Counted from the stretch's first letter, positions 26,501 to 41,500 are shown. The stretch: 64,000 nt of DNA from Rhyacophila brunnea (GCA_022495005.1 JAGYXB010000514.1:124001-188000); one strand, 5' to 3'. The notes: a model not told the origin generated them from the sequence alone. Numbers and translations: made by a program.

Positions 26501-29500
26501 ATAGACCGTTTGCCTTTGCTTCAATACTATACGTATAGATAGAGACAGAATACATTTTCTTATTCGTTCCAACAATATTATTGTGATATTATTTATATTA
26601 ATATTATTATGACAATATTATACCTTTGAAAAAAAGTGGGTTTTTAATGGATATCAAAATTTACAAAATTTATCTTAAGTACAATGTTCGAGTGCCTATC
26701 TGAATAATCTTGATAATGGTGTTACAACCGAAATAGCTATCGACAAAACTTTTTTAAAAAACATGTAGAATTTAATCTTATTTATATTTTCATTTCTTGT
26801 AAAATGGAATTCTACCAAGTAAATGCTAACTCAATTAATATAAATTTAGAGATTTTCATTTGTTAATTCGCAATTCGTAGCAGTGTAGCTATTTGTGCCG
26901 TATTTTAAATTAAAGTACTATTTTTTTTACTACACATGTCTATGTACTATCATAGAGTGGATGTTGTATAACAGATTTTTGTAACCACTTGCTCAATCTA
27001 TTAGGTATATTCTATGGTTTTAACACACATTGAAAAATAAAATATGAATTTACCATACCCAGGGTTCGAATTCAGTACTTACGCTATTATCAACCGATGC
27101 GGTAACCGCTCGGATATTGTGTGCATTCTATATAATGGCAAAAATACTATAATTTTCGAATTTTATCGGAAAGAGATGCTTTTGACTTGGATGGAAAAAG
27201 AATTTGAAGGAAATTGTTTATAAAACTTTAAAAAAATTCTAGATACCTACTTAAATCAATAAGCAGTACTACAATTCTCGGGACTGAAATCTTCTTAAAT
27301 CCTAAAATTAAAAAAAAATAGTCAAGATATTACAAGCTCTAGCACGGAGGATCAAAGATGGGACAGAACGAAGAAGAGCTCCCTCCAAATGGAAAGACCA
27401 AAATCAAAAATGTGCCATGAGTTTTCCATTGATACAGGCTCTGAGTGTCATTAAATACAACATACAAAATACCGAAAGACATGGAGGTAAGCCATAAAGA
27501 AGGTTAAACTACTGCTAAATCTTCCAAGCTATTGAACATTATCTGCCAATGGAAAAGAAGAAGGAAAAAGATTTTTGACATTTTAATATAAATAAAATTA
27601 AAAAAAGAAACCTACATACTCTTTTTTATAATACACGTTTTTTGTTAAATTTGTGGTACTCTAATTAAAAGAATTTTATTATTTAATCCTAAAAATAAAC
27701 CGATAATAAATATTTATTTAAGTTAGGATTTTTATCAAAATGATTACATCGTTTATTTACCAGTAACATAGATGTTCTACGTTAAAATATGTGGGGGTAT
27801 TTACTAAAGATTAAAGATTATAGCTTCTTACACTTTTAATTTACTTAAAAACGTTTACGAAAGTCGTTATAGGCCATTATGTAAGGTACGGTAGGTAAGA
27901 TTTATTTATGCATGAGCCATGTCGTACGATTTAACATGATTTTACGATAGTAGCCAAAAATGCATGTCTTGAGTCGTAAAGAGTATCTTAGGGGTATGTC
28001 GGAGCATAATAATTATTATATAAAGGTGCTTACGTAACTTTTATGTCTCGGTCGTTAATTTGGCGATATGAGAGTGTTTGAAGTAGGGATACATACTCAT
28101 AATCATTTTTGGTAGTTATATACGTCCTTCTAAACATGTTTTACATAAAGCTTCAAGTCAAAAGAGCGTAAGGATCTTTTGATATTAAATGAGGTTAGAC
28201 TTTTAATGTAAGATAAATCCAAGTAATATGGAAATACCACAAAATCACCAGCGGATAAGGAAACACAGAAGAGTGCGTGATGTCATATAGGTCGCTAAGC
28301 AAATGAAACTGCAATGGGGAGGATATGTTGCACGGCAAGTGAACAATTGCTGAACAAATGCTGTAATTATGCTTTCCAAGAGACTCTAAACGACTGTAGG
28401 GATTGTATTACGTGATAAAACGTCTGTAAACAAACCAAATTTAAACATAATTATTAGGTATGTAAATTCCTCAGTAACCTGATGATGAGTACCTCCACTA
28501 CACGGAATTACATTGAAACATGTATATGTCTGAGAGAAATTGAAGACACATATCAACATTCCAATGTACTTCCATATAGCGGAGGTACTCACATTTACCC
28601 ACTAACCAAATATTTTTTTCAAAATTGATTTTTTTACCAAGTCTCTCAAAAGGTTACCGACCACTGATGTAGATAGTGTTTGTTCCTTTTTAAAATGAAA
28701 CTAATCCCTAAATCCAAGTCATATTAGATAAAAGTCAAAAAATATTCATTTATTTATTAAATATCTAAAATTATGCCATTAAACCATACACAATTTTAGA
28801 TATTTTATAAATAGAAAAATATTTTCTATCATCAATTTGTTTGGTCTAGTATTCACTTATTTGTCGGAAGTTGGATTCGAACGCACGCCAACAGAACTTA
28901 AATAACGTATATTTGTCTTATTAAGGTTAAAAAGAGCCAACGGCACGCGGAGTTCCCAAGCGGTAACCCATCCAAGTACTATCCGCGCCCAATGTTGCTT
29001 AACTTCGGTTATCGGACAAGAACCTTATACCGCTCGGCTAGCGTGCTCGTGATTTGTAAAAAAAACTAAAAAAAAAATCGTGTATGCTATAGTAAATTGG
29101 CCATGGGCAAATATATACATATTATATAGAAGGCATATCCAACGCGTCAATCGTGGGATGAATTATTATGGTTAATCATACTATAGACCAGTAGATCTCA
29201 GGTAAAATTTAACTTTAGCCGCACAATTGACATTGACAGTTCTATGGAGACGTCTGGTGGCCGCACCAAATTTCACTTTTATTGTGATTGAAAGCTAAAT
29301 TTTATTTACTTAAAAAATGTATCAATTTATTTATAGACAAGTCCACCTAATAAAATACATTTGAACATTTTAGTAGGTACCTACATACCTATCAATTTAT
29401 TTAAAAATAATGCAAATGGAAATTCCTCAATAAGTCCTACTCCTTTTTTCCAATGTGAGCCTCACGGCTGTTTCTAAGTTTACATCTGTCAACTGGCTTC

Positions 29501-32500
29501 GATATTTGTTTTTTAAGAAGTGCATAACACTGAATGATCTTTCACAGTATACAGTAGTAGAAAAAAAATCGACGATATTAATAAAGCAATTATTGTCAAT
29601 TCTTTGAATTGACTTTATTCTCAGAAACGGACTATTTCACGGTTGATCTCATCACAAAAACACATTATGGGTCATTTGAGCATGGAAAGAAATTTAAGAG
29701 AAGTCATGTGTATTCAACCAATTTCATAATTATTTTATAAATACATTTTTGAAATACTATTCTGTAAAGCGCTGGTGGCCGCAGCAAAGTCCTCTGGTGG
29801 CCGCACATGAGAACCACTGCTATAGATCCATAGGAAGTTAGTCGTGAAAGGGTAAATAAATTGTAAAATCAGTTATGAATAAATATGTTTTCATTGAGAT
29901 TTTGAAGGGAAAAATTAATCATTTCTATGTTTATTTCCTAAATCAGATTACGTAGAATCCGTTTTTAAATTAAACACGAGGAAGCCTGTATGACCTCGTA
30001 GTATTTATTGTACTGATGCAATTCATATTGTATATCTTACGGTCTACCGCAGAAGTGAAATAAAAAGAAGATGTAAAACCCCGCCTATTAAACTGAGGCA
30101 CAGTATTATTTTACCGTCACGCAGTAGGCTCTTTGAGGAGTAGGACGATTAATGTTCAAAAGAAGACAATCACTTAAAATTTTCACGACAGTTTGGAAAA
30201 TCCAGTGTTTTTTGAGATGTGATGTTAAATGACAATTATTTTCATTTAATTTATATCGCATCAATGTCCACAGCCAAATACAATAATATTATCTTTGTTC
30301 ACGTTAGTTTATTACAAGTTCAAGAATGATAATAGTAGTGTGTCAGATTACTGCTTACGGATAGTAAGTACATCATAGCATACTTAAAGTTGGATATGCC
30401 TATTATATAGGGAAAAAAAACAACAATTTATATATTATATATTTATTATATTATATATACATTACGTAATCGACTGTAATTTCATAAAATTGCAAGGACG
30501 CGTCGAAAAGCTCTTAAACGAAACCAGCAATAAAAATAGAGATTTAAATTTTTTTTAGATCTTATCAAAATATTTAAATATTAAAAGCCGCGTTATTTAC
30601 CCGAAATAATACCATCGTAAAAGCACATTTTCTAAATATAGTTTTTGAAACGAATTAGCTTTGTCGGTATTGATTGTAATTTTTATGACACAGTTTTCAG
30701 TGTAGGTATGTGTTTTTTTTGGTTCGTGACAATTTTTAATTTTGGGAACGCAAACTTTGTCAGGAAAACTATTGTTATTTAAAATTGAATGAAAAATTGG
30801 ATGTTTCTGTGATTAATAGCTGAATAGTCCTCGTTAAATAACATCCATGCGTTATACTCGTATACAGAGACTTGCAGAGACAGATTGGAGTATAATAAAA
30901 AATACCAGACTTATAAAAATTATGTATATGTTATAGAAATTATATTTTTTCATATGCATATAATTTGTGTAATTATAATATGACCACTAGAAACATAACA
31001 TTCTTACTAAATATAGATGTTATTCTACATACATACAATATAGTATAAGATTGTAAGGTATAAGCTAAATAAGTTGCCTGTAGTCATAACTCACATATTC
31101 CAAATATTCCAATATTCCAAAAAAACGCACTCGATAGGATTCGAACCACCGATTGTTCACCAACAGTCAACTTTGTCAACAATTTTCAAATGGTTTAAAG
31201 TGATTTCTGATAAATAAATATTTTTCTTTATATAATCTATATTGACTTTAGAATCACTTGGTATGTTTTTTAACTCAACAATGACAAAATTGCAAAATGT
31301 GAGTTATGACTCTAGGTGACTTAAATAAATCAGTTACAGACAGCGTCATATATGGGATATAGCAAGTGTGTTTCAGTATCGTATTGTATTTCCTAGCACT
31401 ACAGCCTGGAGTGACCCTTCCACTCTACCTGCTCCTCCACTTTCTTTCTCCAGTCGACCACTTCTAACTCTTGCAAGTTTCTTTGTTGCCCACCAAGCTA
31501 CGGAAATTGTGGTCTTCCAGCACCACCTTTTCCTACTAGAATAAAATAAGGCGCTTTATTGATGTTACGTAGCCTGCTTATAGCAGATGTTGGGTTTTAA
31601 TGGAGCTTGTAAATCTCACGATTATAGTGTAGTTACTAGGTACCATCGTAGCAGATTGGGCAAAAATTCATTCCCAAAGATTATGACGTGAACAAACAGT
31701 CGATTATTTTCATTTTCTTGATTTCGCCAATGTATAGAGAATAAGTTAGATGAAAACATTACATAATATGTAATGGTTATATATATATACAAGTAAATAA
31801 CATATTTTGAAAGTAAAATATTTGTTTTACTTTATGTATATTTTAGCCACGTTCGATCCTAAGAAGATCATAATTATAAACCTCCACACGATTTTTGTTT
31901 TTACGAGAAATGGATTTTCGCCACTTGCTTAACCTATTAGGTCGATACTCTGAATCCAAACACACATCGAAAAACAACTGTGATTTTGCCAGACCTGGGA
32001 TTCGAACTCGCGACATTATAAACTTGACGCGTGACCGCTCGGCTATTACAGTTTAAAAAATTGAAATTGTTCTTGTAAAAATGTGCTTAAATACTTTCTA
32101 GGTGGCACGGTATATATTTTATATAATGTAGGTATACTTCATTGCATAATAATTGTTTATTTTATTTACAAAGCACAACAATATATTAAACGAGTTTTAA
32201 AATGACAGCGATTTATTTGAAGATTGAGATTTGTATTATTAATATACTATAGCATTTGGATTGGTGTCACCCAAGAGCAGGTGCTACAAGAGCAATCTGC
32301 GTGCTACAGACTAAGCTAAGGTAACATTATTTTCTTCGAAGCAAAAACCTGAAGTCAGTGAAAGTAACTTATCTTCAATTAGTCATATTTTTAAAGAGTT
32401 TATCATTCCTATGTTGATCAAAAATTTATCCACCGTTATTAGAGTGAAAAAAAAATAATTGTAACCTATACATAAGTAGCCTTATGCCAGTGGTGAAGGG

Positions 32501-35500
32501 TGGAGGTAGGCTGTTAAGATCCGACATAAATAGTGCACACTAAATTTTGTCAGTTTAACCTTTTAGTTTTCATTAAACATATACTTCAATGGGTAGATGG
32601 AGCTGGTTAGTTTTTAAAATTTCATTAAATACCATAGTCGATAAAAAACATTTTCTATCTTTAAAATATCTTAGATTATGCATAGGTGAATGGCAAAGTT
32701 TTAGATATTTTATAAATAAGCGAATATTTTATTACTCTTATCCACTATAGCACAACAATATCTACACATTGTAGTTTTAGTTCAATGAAAACAAATACGT
32801 TTGATTGACAAAGTTTAGTGTGCACTATTTATGTCAGTTTACCTCCACCCTTCGCCACTGCCTCACGCTGCCCGATTGGAGGCCTCGCACTCACTTTTTA
32901 TACTGCCAAAATCGTGACGTCCCATTATCTAGTGACAATACATTTGACAATAATTTATCTAACTAATCCGGGTCTGTAGTATTCATTTCGCGTGCGCAGC
33001 CAAATCATGTGTGTATGTATGTCTGCGTAAATCTATTGGTAATTTGTCACAACGGTAAAATTGATTGTATTTTAATTTTTCCCGAGTTCGGTTTTGACGA
33101 TGATCGATTACTTTTCGCTTGGAGGCCGGCGGTTAAAAGTCCCTGATTTATTTTAAATCGCACGGTCTAGTTGCTAATATCGTGTTAGAATTTAATGAGT
33201 AATCGAATATCAGATTAATTATGCAGATAGACAGATTATTTATTCTCCCAGTGTTTTGTAGACACTGCTTAAGATTAGCAAATTTTAAATCTTAATGTAT
33301 TTGAACATACATAATTCTGAAAACACTCATGAGAAAATATAGCCAATAGAAAAAATCTTTTTCGAAAAAAGTAAGACACTCGGCAGGAATCATCCTGCGT
33401 CTCTTGGGTTTCGCGCCCTGTACATTACCACTATGCCAAGATTGCCATGCTTAATTGCGACAAACTTTAACTATTGGCCTTTCATACCTGCTCATAAGCG
33501 TTCTCTACATTTAGTTACGCTAGGCGATCGATTTTTGTATTTTAAATTAAAGTATTTATTACTTTAATTAATTACTAACCAACACCACAGATCACTTATT
33601 AAACATATTGTATTACTTAATTACTTACTAAACGTATTGTATATAAACTCAGTAAACTTTAACTTGTATTTATCAAATTATTTATAAAATTTGAAGGAAT
33701 CACAGCAAGAACTGAGCACATGAGCCACTCCCATAGGAGATAGCCAGATACTGTCAATAAAGGACACAGAGAGCATAATAGTATGACTGCCAGAGTTCTG
33801 AATAAGAAATCCTCAGTAAGTTATGCAGTAAGTCATGGACTTGAATTATCTATAGCGTCAAAATAACAATAAGATTCTAACAATTATAACCGGACTACAT
33901 AATATTATAAAATATACAGTCATGTTTTTACTGAATAAAAGTTAAATACTAGTTTTGGCCCTAATTACAGCAATATTATCTATGGGCATATACATAGTAC
34001 ATACCTATATAAAACTGAATTTTAATGAAGAAGTATCGTTAGTATTTTATCCCAATTAAGTTTCAACTATTTTTTCTTGACAAATGATTTGAGCCTGCAC
34101 ACACAACATCAGAGAGGGCACATCGGAATTACACTACCATAATAATATATTGACTAAGGCCGGTTTCAGACGGGACACCGGTATCACGCTCGATATAACA
34201 TAGGAGGCCTTTGTATTCAAATAAAGGGGCCTTTGTATTATGCTTATGAACGCCCCAGAGCTAATGAGTCAACGCGTGTCTGGTACACTTTTCCGTCTCC
34301 GTTTCCATTCTTAAGCCGCCGATACAGTTGTTTTCTATTACCGCAGCCAGTTTTATGTTCTAATTTATAACGCGAAATTATGCGTTGACTTATTAGCTCC
34401 GGGGCGTTCATAAACATAATACAAAGGCCCCTTTATACAAATACAAGGGCCTCCTATATTATATCGAGCGCGACACTGGTGTCCCGTTTGAAACGGGCCT
34501 AAGAGCACGATACAGAACCATCTGAATTAACTTGGCAAGAAACACCATTCAGAATTGCCAATTTAGCTGCACTCGGGCGTGTCTTGACAGTAATTAAAAT
34601 CGTTTCATTTTGAGCGACTGCCTTTTTTCCGTAGATTTACTACCTGTTATACGGCGTATTAATCATTATATATGGATACTGTAGGCGACAAAGTTGCCGA
34701 TATTGATCTCTTAATAATAAGCGCATATCTTAGGGACTTACGCGCCTAAGTATGATTATGCATCTCGCTCTAAGGATATTAGAAGTGGTCTAAGTACCCA
34801 TTGATTTGTACCTATAAAATATTTGGGTATCTTAGATGCTAATTAAAAACACTTAAATTTTGAGTAGGTACTCAAGTTAAAACCGGTATTTTTTTTAAAT
34901 GTTGATTTATTTCAAGGATTTTTTCATGATTCTAATTGAATTTGAAATTAATTATATGTAGATGTTTATATAAAAAAATGTAGTTTATATCAGTTGTATG
35001 TTTTTAAAGTGTGAAACGAAATTGGCATTTTCTTTATTCCTCATTCGTTTATTCAGCGATGAATATTTGTAAGTACATTTTGACGATGAATTATTGTGAG
35101 ACCTCCTTTATGTTCTGAGCATCAATTTAAAAAATTTACCTTAAGAGTCAGATTCAAGGATCATTTTTTTCCCCTAGTTTTTTAGGTCTTTTTCCGTGCC
35201 GATTCAGATAAACTAAAAGATTTTTATCAGTTTTTTTCAATAACATCCATGAATATGAAATATGACTTTTTTCATAGGTAAGTATAACTATTATGATACC
35301 GCGTGAATAAAATATAAAGTCAGATATTTTTACCCTCTTCAAATAATACAAAGGGAATAGATTATGCAACTAGATATAGCAACTACGAGCTATAGATCTA
35401 TCAATGATTAAATTGAGACTATATGAAAAGTCAAATTTATTGCAAAAAATTTACATTATTTATATTAAATTATGTTGTCTGGAAATAGGGTGTTGACTAA

Positions 35501-38500
35501 ACTGCGCCCTATTCGAATATCGAAATTACGCAGCATTGAGTATTATGAATTATGATTAGATGCATGACCACTCAACTATGCGGTATACAGTTGATGCTCA
35601 CAAATAGAATGAGTAACTACATTAGGTCTACCAATAGTAATGTAGACAAATTATTTATGATATTATTATCTGATTGCCTTAATATCTAAAATGCCATATA
35701 TTAATAGTCATGTCAGAATCGCAGTGAGAATTGCAACTACCAACTGCCATCATAGTAAAGTTGTTGTAACAGCATATGGATTTGAATATGCTTTGCTAGA
35801 AATAATGCAAAGTCACGGTGCAATATATTTTTTAATATTTACTGACATAACTTTTACAAAGTATATATTGATCGCAACGAAGGAAAAAGAACAGTTGACT
35901 GAGAAATATTTAAATATATGTACATCATCGTGGTATGGAAAGTTATACGATAGGTATAATGCAAACAAACAGTAAACAAAACAAGACAAATCGTCACCTT
36001 AATATTAAGACCTCGTAAGTCCAATATTATGGAAAAATTAAGTTTGTTCCACAAAAATTAAACAAAAAAACATTTTAAATCAAATCAACACCTCGGTTCT
36101 CTAGACTAGTATGCTGTCCATTATCGACAAATTAAAAAAAATCGTAGGTCTCGTGGTTTCAAACATGGAATTAAAACCTTGTATTTCACAACCAATGTTA
36201 GCAGATTTATCGATTAGAGAGGTGTTTAAAATATTGTTTTTATTACTCTTTTTCCTTCCCTGCAAAATCCTTCTCAAACCGACTTACGAGGTTTTAATAG
36301 TAAGGTGGCGAAATATAAAAAATATAGATTAGTCCTGCAAGATAAAATTTATTAGGTAGAAAATGTCCGAAAAATAGCATTATAGGTCGCTGGATCAATG
36401 AAATGGTTAAATTCTGAAGAAGTGCCTATGCAGTGACGTAACGTACAGTACTGAGAAGAATAGAAATCTTAGAGAGAAATTCCGCGGATTGAATCAGGCT
36501 GTAATGTATGAAATTATATTAGGTATGTTTAAATATAAACGTTCAGTTATATACATAACATTATAATATTATTGTTGTTGAAGAGGATAAAATTTTATGT
36601 TATTAATATTATATTGTGTTGAAGTATAAGCACATAGGCGCGTAAAATATATTTAACCAAATTTAAAAATAAACAGTCTTAATACAAGTAAAGATATTAT
36701 TATTATTATGCTAAAGTAGGTGAAATAAATTCCCTTGGCCCAAATCGTATGCAACCTAAAATTAAACATTATTTTTTATGAAGGGATTTAGAAATAATAC
36801 GCAGCGCCAGACAACATAGGCCAGGTTGAAATGGGTTTTCAAAAGCAATGTCTGAAACATGCAATGGTACATTTTCAACATATATACGTACATATTATTA
36901 TATATTATAGGCACCTTGATTAGATTTAAATTCTAAATTACATAAATTTAGAAGTGTAATAATAATTGTTATTTCTGTTTATGAAAACTAAAACGATGTA
37001 TAAATAATATTATAATTTCAGTTAAAGGTAAATATTTAAAATTTTAAATTATGTTTAATATTTATGTTATTTTAATATTTCTAACCTTATAATTTCACAT
37101 GTCAGTTTTAGTAAAGTTATTGATATTATACCTTTGTAATATGGAACCTGGGAAACTTTGGTTTTCTCAGTAAAGAATTTAAATGTACCTACATATTATT
37201 AGCGTATTCAACTAATAACAAATCATTTTCAATGTTAATGTGGAAACGACAGTGAAGATATAAATGTTCACTTTATGATGATGAAAGACGAAGGCTTCTT
37301 GAAATAATAAGAAGTCAAAGTAATCAATTACCATTTAATCTTGAGATGTTTATAGCTCAGCCAACCATCAAAGCGTTTTCGTGTACCCAAAAGTTTCAGA
37401 GAGAATGTAATCTGCAAGTTAAAATTATAATACCACACGGTTTAACATGTAATATTATCTATGTTTATGAATGATAATATGGATGTGTTAAAAATATACT
37501 ACGAGATATACGTAGCAGTGGCAAAGGGTGACTTTTGGAAAGAGGTAAGCTGTGCAGATCAGAGAAAAAGAGCACACTTGTCAGGTAACTTACGGGAAAT
37601 AAAAAGATAATACTTACGATATTACTACTGATGAATAGGTGCACACTAATGACAACGACACACTGGTCATAGGTTTCACCGCTGAATTTGTCAAATTATT
37701 TAAATCACTTATGGCAGTAGAATTCCACGCATACTTTCTTTACCAAACAATACGCATCGCCAACAAAAAAGTTTGTTTAATGTATAACTGCCAGTTAAAA
37801 ATAAATATTTATCATATAAATTGTTGTGATAATGTCTAATATAAGTTTTTTTGCTGTATTCAAATCTAAATGAACCTTTGAAAGGTCAAGCTTTGATAAT
37901 TTTTAAATGCAATCGTTCGCACATTTTCTACCGGGACACTACACAATTTAATAAATAATTATATATTTAAAGCACTGGCGAATGATTTCGGTACAATATG
38001 AGATAATTTATCCACATTCAAAACACAGTAACACAATGAATTTTGTATTATAAAATAAACCTTTACCACCGCTTTGAAATGTCAAAATGACATAAACTGT
38101 GAATAGCATGTTATGTTTGTCTATGACTGAAGTAACCTAAATAATAATCGCGAATTAATACAATATTTATTTTTAATAACAATTTATAAATTATATGTGA
38201 TCGAACACAATAGTTATTATTTTTTTTAATCATCCTTATTATTTATTATTTGCTTTTAAAGATAAGCATAGACAATAAACAAATCAACATTTCGAATAAG
38301 CTTGTCTGTTAACGCTTCCGAGTCTCGAACAAAAACGCAGACATGCATGAAGTTGGCAACTGAATTGCGGTAGAAAATTCGGCTTGGATTATCGGTGAAA
38401 TAATTTTAAAAATAGCACTCACGTTGTGGCGTTCCGTCATTTATTTTTGATTCGAAACTTGACTAAATTAAAAGCTCTACTTATAAATAACGACGATAGA

Positions 38501-41500
38501 TGGCAATCAATATTTTTATTATAACCTACAATGTCCTACAATATAGATATTTATTTATATAAATTAAATACTTGAAAATAGAAGGTAAGCTTTAAATAAT
38601 CGCTTAGTATGGAGCCTTCGCCACTGATACGTAGTCATTAATTTTGTATAAATGTCATGTACCAACAATGTATAAATAATGTACGGTAGACTATATAGCT
38701 CAATAAATCATAATAAAAAAGAGTTATTATATTAATAAACCATTTCTTTTGTTTAACGAATAAATCACAGGATTTTGAGAATATTACATTCCACATATTG
38801 AACATACATAACTTGAAAACATCTCAGATATATTAATAACCACTAGAAAAAATCGTATTTGAAGAAATGAAAAAGGGGCCTCGGTTAGTGCCTGATTATG
38901 GTAATTAATATTATTTGATTTAATACACAAAAACCGATAGTTAATAATAATGCAATTTGATAAGCATTTCATGTATCACCTACTAGTTTAAATTCTCGCA
39001 ATTACATAGGAGGCTCGTAGCATAATTATTTAGTGCACAGTTGGCGCGTTACCAGTGGTTATATGGGTTCAAATCCCGTCGAGCATGGTATTTTTTTGAA
39101 ATATGATTTTTTCTAGTGGGTATATAATATTATCTGACGTATAGTATGTTCAAAAAATAGAGTATTTGATTATTTGATTCGTGGTGCTTCCGTGATATTT
39201 TCGTTTATAGTGCATCATCACAAAACGAAGTTTGACTTAATCTACTTAGTATTCTTTACTGGGCCCTGTCCATTGCAAATGTTCCCCAGTTTCCCGACCT
39301 ACAATCAATGAATGCTCATGCAGTTAATATTAATTCTATTTTTTTCTACTTCTAGACTGCATTCACTGGAGAAACCTCCTGACCTTTGGTGGCTTGTCGT
39401 GCAGAAATTTTCCGATAATCCATCGCAGTTACTGCTACCTTCTTTTTTAGTTTTCAAAACCATTTGTGGTTGAGATAGGTACAGTATCATAATATCCAAA
39501 ACATTGATTTAGATAAGTATTCATAATAACATGTAGATTAATTCATGATAAATATTTAAAAAAAAAAAATCGGTGGGTGTACTCATGTACGCGCGATATA
39601 AGTTATGCTTCTTTGGCGTAACAAAACAAATAAGTAGAAAATACAATAAAATAATTGAAGAAAGATATTTAATGCAATGAATAAAGTTTTTATTAAAAAG
39701 CATAATCAAATTAAAATGATATTAATTTATACACAGTTAAATTATTTTTACACAAGTACTACCTTGTATTTGTATATACAGCTGACTGATTCGTACATGC
39801 GTGTTGAATATACCCCGATCACGGCCAAATTCATCATGTCGCACTTTCGTAACGGTATGCGTGCGCAGCTCTCAACACTTTTAACCTTTACTAAACGTGC
39901 CAAAAGAAGTATAACTTGAAAATCACACGAGAAAATAAAAAAATCCTACTCATGGCATTTGAAAAACAGATTATTTCTAATACGTGTTATTTAAGTTTCA
40001 AATTTAGTTTAATTTTTACCATTTTTCATGTGTAAAGGCATATGAGCGTATTTAATAATTGTCTCGAAATTCGTAGTAAAGAAATAAAGGTAAACGTATT
40101 CGTGTGTACAACTATAAGTACATATAGTCGTAAAGGTTTTCAGACTATTTTTGTTACAATATAAAACATAAAGTTGAACCAGTAAAATTTTATATCCTGT
40201 AAAACAACGTGTATTATATAACAGCTACATACTGGCGGATGCCCTCAAGTTTATCCTAAATCTAAACAAATGGGCGGATTCCGTGTGAAGTTTAAGAGCC
40301 TGATTGGCTACGTGGCTCATTCGCCAACTGAAATAGTGACTCTTTAAATGACGTCACGTATCAGCAATGACGGTCCCATAGTTTCTCGTCAGCGGGGTAT
40401 AAAAGTAATAAAAGGGGCCTTATTGAATTAGCAAGACAAAAGAAAAGTTTCGTAACCACGATTATTAAGGCCCGCATTTACCAGGAAATCGTTGTTTAAA
40501 GACTAAACGTTGCTAACTGGAAACCCTAGAATATGTGGTATAAAATCTGCGTTTGTTTTTTTACATTAAATGTGTGTAAATAGTTTTTTTTTTCACCTAA
40601 AAATAATCATTTCTTAAATCAGATCTGACATATTAAAATTTAAAAGAATATATAAGTACGTACTAAAGCATATATTTACATTCACTTATTTTAAATAATT
40701 ACATTTTATTATTAGAAAATTGTATTCTCAAACTTTATTAAACTGAAATGGTGATCGTCAAACGTCTAAAAAAAGACATAGAGGTTATGTGTAGTGAAAA
40801 TCGAGTTATCTAGAGTTGTATAGTATTGAGGTGATGAAATGTAAGTTTATCGAAATGTTCCGAGTAGCAGATGATAAATCAAAAATTGCACTGATAGCGA
40901 CTGATGTCCGATAAGCGATGGCATAAGACGAAGAAGAATAATTTTATGTATATCAATTATTTTTTATTTATATATTTTTTTTATAAAAATTAAATGAATT
41001 TATAATTTTTTGAGTTGAAATTTTTTGATGGACAAATTTAGTAGTACTCATAATGTAGAACATTTTCGAAAACTTCACTTAAAGGTAACTGAATCTATTA
41101 TTTATTTTGTTCTGTAGAAGTATGTGGTGATACAATGCCAAAGAAGATCGTGGAGTAGTATTAGTTTCTACGGCCCTTTATGCAGCAGTGGATCCAAGGT
41201 GATAATATTTTATATATTAGGTACTCAAGTACTCCTAACTAACGTCTTTAACTTAGATCAGGAGAATATATTATAATTTTTAAATATAGTTGATCATTAA
41301 ATAATTATACCCAGAAGATGTAAAATATTTTCGCAGTCTTGACATTCCCGAAACAAATGTAAACTTTTCCCCCAGAAAACTTGCCTTAGAATTTAATAAA
41401 CAGGTTTTCTTTTATCTAAGCAACCCAATAGGTACATAAATGAAAATGCACGTCTAATGTATGGCAACATATATTAAATTTAAATGAATTGAAAGCATAT

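Noticed and set aside
28936..29025. Functional 5S rRNA gene
   Set aside because: The first ~29 bases are not 5S, so helix I cannot form.
31390..31560. LINE fragment on the minus strand
   Set aside because: R/K/W-rich translation hints at a LINE end, but no signature block is clear enough to call.
35691..35975. 94-codon plus-strand frame
   Set aside because: No recognisable domain, no splice or promoter context, AT-driven residues.
39677..39919. 80-codon plus-strand frame
   Set aside because: Inside the family D inverted-repeat element.
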